A stretch of DNA of 64,000 bases from Chloroflexi bacterium 54-19 (lineage in GTDB: Bacteria > Chloroflexota > Chloroflexia > Chloroheliales > Chloroheliaceae): assembly GCA_001898225.1 (NCBI GenBank), contig MKTJ01000047.1:242032-306031 (forward strand), given 5' to 3'. A program made the translations under genes and the position numbers. The stretch's first letter is position 1. Every line of letters starts with the position of its first letter. The notes beneath the pieces were generated by a model that had not been told where the DNA came from, searched no databases, and was given only the letters and a program-made list of their open reading frames with translations. Below, in pieces: positions 61,798-64,000 of the stretch.

Positions 61798-63464
61798 GGT
61801 TGTACCTTTCTGGCCCATTTTAGCCACTGGCTGACGGAGCGCAGCACGCCCAATTTTTTAAGCTCGTACGCGCCCGCTTCTTGCAGGGCCTGGACCGACC
61901 GGAGCCCGGCGTATTGCAGTCCCAGGAAACTATCGACCGCCGCTAACGGTCCGCCGAGCGTCATGGAACCGGCGGCGTACATCCGGCCCGTGCCGTTCCG
62001 CATACCCGGTATTTCGAAGTCGTTTTCGACATGGACCCGGCCCATCGGGTTTAACGGCAGGCCGAATTTACCGATTAAATCAGCCAGCAGCGGGTTAGAG
62101 TTGGCCTTGGCTTCCAGCCCGGTCGCGTCTATGATGAAGTCGGCGGTGCAGGTAAACTGGCCCGCCACCTGTCCTTTGGTTACGATACGGGCTTGCAAGC
62201 GGCCCTGGGGCAACCGCTCGACATTTTCAACCTCACCAAAGACGATTTGATACCAGCCCTCGGCCAAACCACGGCGGGTGATTTCGAGCCAGTCCTGGCG
62301 GCGGGCCGTCGTGGTGCCGCCCCAGACCTCCAGCAGTTTTTTGCGTTCTTCCGGCGAAGACTTTTCCAGGAGTTTGCGATAGGAACCGCCCCAGCAGCCC
62401 CGCGGCCAGTTAAACGGTTGAAATTCGAACTGGCTGATTACCTGGCGGTTGGTCTTGCGGTAGCGGTGCCCCTGGGCGACCGGCGAGCGCATCAGGTGAA
62501 TGACGCCAATATTCGGGTTGTGGGTCCGTTCTTCGGCCAGCCGTTGTAGAATGCGCGACGCCACGATGCCGCGCCCCCGTACCATCACCAGGCCCCCGTG
62601 ACGGCGCAGGTGTTCATATAGGTGGTCGTGATTTTCGTAGGCGTTGACTACCGACTGGAAATCGCCGGTCTGCTCCCGGTATTTTTGCAGGTCCGGCAGG
62701 AATTGCAGGGCCGGGTAGCCGACCGCGATATGCAGGTAATGGGCCAGGTGCAGGAAATGGGTTGGCCCGTTATTTTGTTGACCGGGCTGCCGAGTCGAGT
62801 AGGCGATGAGGTAGCGGCCATCGTCGGTCTTGCGGATGGCCCGCACCCGCCCGTAACGGTAAATCTGGCCCCAGCCTATCCGCAGCGCTTCCCGGTCCAC
62901 CGAGCGAAAGACCTCCCCGATACGCGGGGTATAGGTATCGGTCAGGCTCGGTTCGCCAAAGATTTGCCACCAGAGTTTGAGGGCGGTTCCCAGGTGGCCC
63001 CGTTTAGTCTCGGCCCAGATTTCCCGCAGGGCGTAGCCCGGCCAGCCCCACAAATTGTCGGGTGTTGACTCCGAATTGGAGCGGAGACGTTCCCAATCGG
63101 GTATTTGCGAGTTACGGGCCAGGTGGTTGTAATGATCGTAAGGGCGGGCATCCATACCGATAGCAGCAATATTGGAGGCTTGCACGCCCGACACTCGCAG
63201 GGCATCCACCCAGCTAAAACTGCCCAGGCCCGCCCCGACCGTCGCATACTCGGTGTAATTGACCGGCAGGTTCAACTGCTGGATTTCGTAGATGGAAACC
63301 ACCGGCTTTTCAAAGCAGCGGGGCGGCCAACTGGTGTCCCTGGGCGGTTGGACCGGGGCCGGGTTTGGCGGTTGTGGTGCCTGGTAAGCTGGGGCCGGGT
63401 ATTGGCCTGGGAAAGGCGGCTGGGGCGCGGGCGCTCGATTAAAATTTGGGTTGGGCTGGCTCAT
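61794..63464 (-). CDS. FAD-dependent oxidoreductase-like protein with a Pro-rich N-terminus
   Basis: A 556-residue protein. Residues 1-45 are Pro/Ala/Gln-rich. The dinucleotide motif VGAGLGS is near residues 77-82, and IIDATGLEA (an FAD/NADP ATG motif) near 470 is followed by MYAAGSMTLGGPLAAVDSFLGLQYAGL, typical of the end of flavoprotein monooxygenase and pyridine nucleotide oxidoreductase folds. The middle is not recognisable. The start at 63464 keeps a sensible N-terminus; a longer frame overlaps the FHA gene. It lies 22 bases behind the FHA gene and overlaps the membrane gene by four bases. Confidence 0.75.
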   Translation of the reverse strand: MSQPNPNFNRAPAPQPPFPGQYPAPAYQAPQPPNPAPVQPPRDTSWPPRCFEKPVVSIYEIQQLNLPVNYTEYATVGAGLGSFSWVDALRVSGVQASNIAAIGMDARPYDHYNHLARNSQIPDWERLRSNSESTPDNLWGWPGYALREIWAETKRGHLGTALKLWWQIFGEPSLTDTYTPRIGEVFRSVDREALRIGWGQIYRYGRVRAIRKTDDGRYLIAYSTRQPGQQNNGPTHFLHLAHYLHIAVGYPALQFLPDLQKYREQTGDFQSVVNAYENHDHLYEHLRRHGGLVMVRGRGIVASRILQRLAEERTHNPNIGVIHLMRSPVAQGHRYRKTNRQVISQFEFQPFNWPRGCWGGSYRKLLEKSSPEERKKLLEVWGGTTTARRQDWLEITRRGLAEGWYQIVFGEVENVERLPQGRLQARIVTKGQVAGQFTCTADFIIDATGLEAKANSNPLLADLIGKFGLPLNPMGRVHVENDFEIPGMRNGTGRMYAAGSMTLGGPLAAVDSFLGLQYAGLRSVQALQEAGAYELKKLGVLRSVSQWLKWARKVQP

Positions 63465-63486
63465 TCTAATAATAAATCTTCCTGGG

Positions 63487-64000
63487 TTAACTGGCTTTGG
63501 CCGATGGCCCGTTATAGGCTTCCAGCAGAACCGATTGGCCGTTAGCCAGCAGATAGCCGTCAAGCGGGCAATGTTCGATATAAAGCGGCCAGGTCCGGCC
63601 ACACCGGCCCGGACATTTGATACCGTATTCAACGTGACCAGGTTGCTGGTGATTATCCGGGGCGATTGGCGGAGGCACCGGGGCTAACCTTCCCACCGGT
63701 ACTGGCGGTAGCGGCGCGACCTGGGGCTGCTGGGCCGGGACCACGTTATTAATCAGGGGTAGGGGCTGGGATACCGGGGCCGGGACCGGCAGGGCCGGTA
63801 ATTTTGGCTGCCCTAACTCGCTTACCGGGCCTGCCAGGTAGACCAGGGTTTCGCCGCCAATCTCCAACCGGTCGTTATGCTGTAACAATTGGCCCTGCCG
63901 GATTCGTTCATCATTGACCAGGGTGCCGTTGCTGCTGCTCAGGTCCACGATGGCCGGACCATCCGGGGTCTGGCGGATAACGGCGTGAAAGCGAGAGGCT
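63487..64000 (-). CDS. FHA-domain protein with a Pro-rich linker and zinc-ribbon-like end (cut by window edge)
   Basis: The visible 170 codons begin within an FHA domain: SRFHAVIRQTPDG and LSSSNGTLVNDERI contain the conserved SRxHA and SSNGT core that binds phosphothreonine. A Pro/Gln-rich linker of about 60 residues follows, then CPGRCGRTW and HCPLDGYLL, a Cys-rich element that may bind zinc. The N-terminus is outside the window. It is the first visible gene of a three-gene operon with the oxidoreductase and a membrane protein. Confidence 0.85.
   Translation of the reverse strand, partial: ASRFHAVIRQTPDGPAIVDLSSSNGTLVNDERIRQGQLLQHNDRLEIGGETLVYLAGPVSELGQPKLPALPVPAPVSQPLPLINNVVPAQQPQVAPLPPVPVGRLAPVPPPIAPDNHQQPGHVEYGIKCPGRCGRTWPLYIEHCPLDGYLLANGQSVLLEAYNGPSAKAS

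Overview
The window looks like chromosome from a member of the Chloroflexota (moderate confidence, inferred from protein styles and gene order only; no 16S rRNA is present). It is moderately GC-rich, with AT-rich intergenic gaps, frequent TTG and GTG starts and clear Shine-Dalgarno sites. Its core is a division and cell wall (dcw) cluster. All genes there point right: murT-gatD, then (after a convergent PAP2 phosphatase gene) mraZ-rsmH-ftsL-ftsI, a structured gap with its own promoter, murF-murD-ftsW-(membrane protein)-murC-murB, ddl-ftsQ-ftsA and ftsZ, closed by a strong terminator at about 29.46 kb. murE, mraY and murG are absent from their usual places.

Layout. 0-4.2 kb, minus strand: atpB (cut by the window edge) and an AtpZ/AtpI-like gene, an MGMT-family gene, pyrG, and an MBL-fold gene whose metal-site histidines are lost. 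4.2-7.7 kb: a 600 bp AT-rich gap, a long Pro/Glu-rich coiled-coil protein and a coiled-coil/zinc-ribbon protein. 7.7-29.5 kb: the dcw region. 29.5-43 kb: accessory genes (hemerythrin, MalT-like LuxR regulator, GNAT, small membrane protein, GT4 glycosyltransferase with a possible coupled mini-ORF, Gfo/Idh/MocA oxidoreductase, SDR, orphan DNA methyltransferase, SAM methyltransferase, soluble histidine kinase, EamA transporter) with palindromic interspersed repeats in the gaps. 43.4-46.8 kb: initiator tRNA-Met, tilS, hpt, RidA-like and VOC genes. 46.9-58.2 kb, minus strand: a WecA/TagO-type phosphotransferase, an O-antigen-ligase-like TPR membrane protein, recN, a DUF2357-like PD-(D/E)XK protein, and two tandem UPF0104 flippase-like proteins. 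58.6-61.3 kb, plus strand: small membrane proteins (two of them paralogues), a cyclase-family hydrolase, an OsmC protein and a SnoaL-like protein. 61.3-64 kb, minus strand: an apparent operon of an FHA/zinc-ribbon protein (cut by the edge), an FAD-type oxidoreductase and a small membrane protein.

How the parts fit. murC, murD, murF, ddl and murB supply peptidoglycan precursor steps; MurT/GatD would amidate lipid II; FtsW/FtsI polymerise septal wall; FtsL, FtsQ, FtsA and FtsZ form the divisome. A textbook-like MraZ operator (three TGGGG repeats at 10 bp spacing) lies just downstream of the mraZ promoter. The WecA/TagO-like enzyme, the Wzy-like protein and the two UPF0104 proteins suggest surface glycan or lipid modification.

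Most noteworthy for follow-up: the FHA-oxidoreductase-membrane operon, the palindromic elements at 30.5 and 36.4 kb, the recurring CGTTCAACGTTTAACG-like intergenic motif, the orphan DUF2357 nuclease-like protein, the mini-ORF coupled to the glycosyltransferase, and several hairpin-rich gaps. I did not find a CRISPR array, prophage, transposase or rRNA. All functional calls are by recognition of motifs; no database search was possible.
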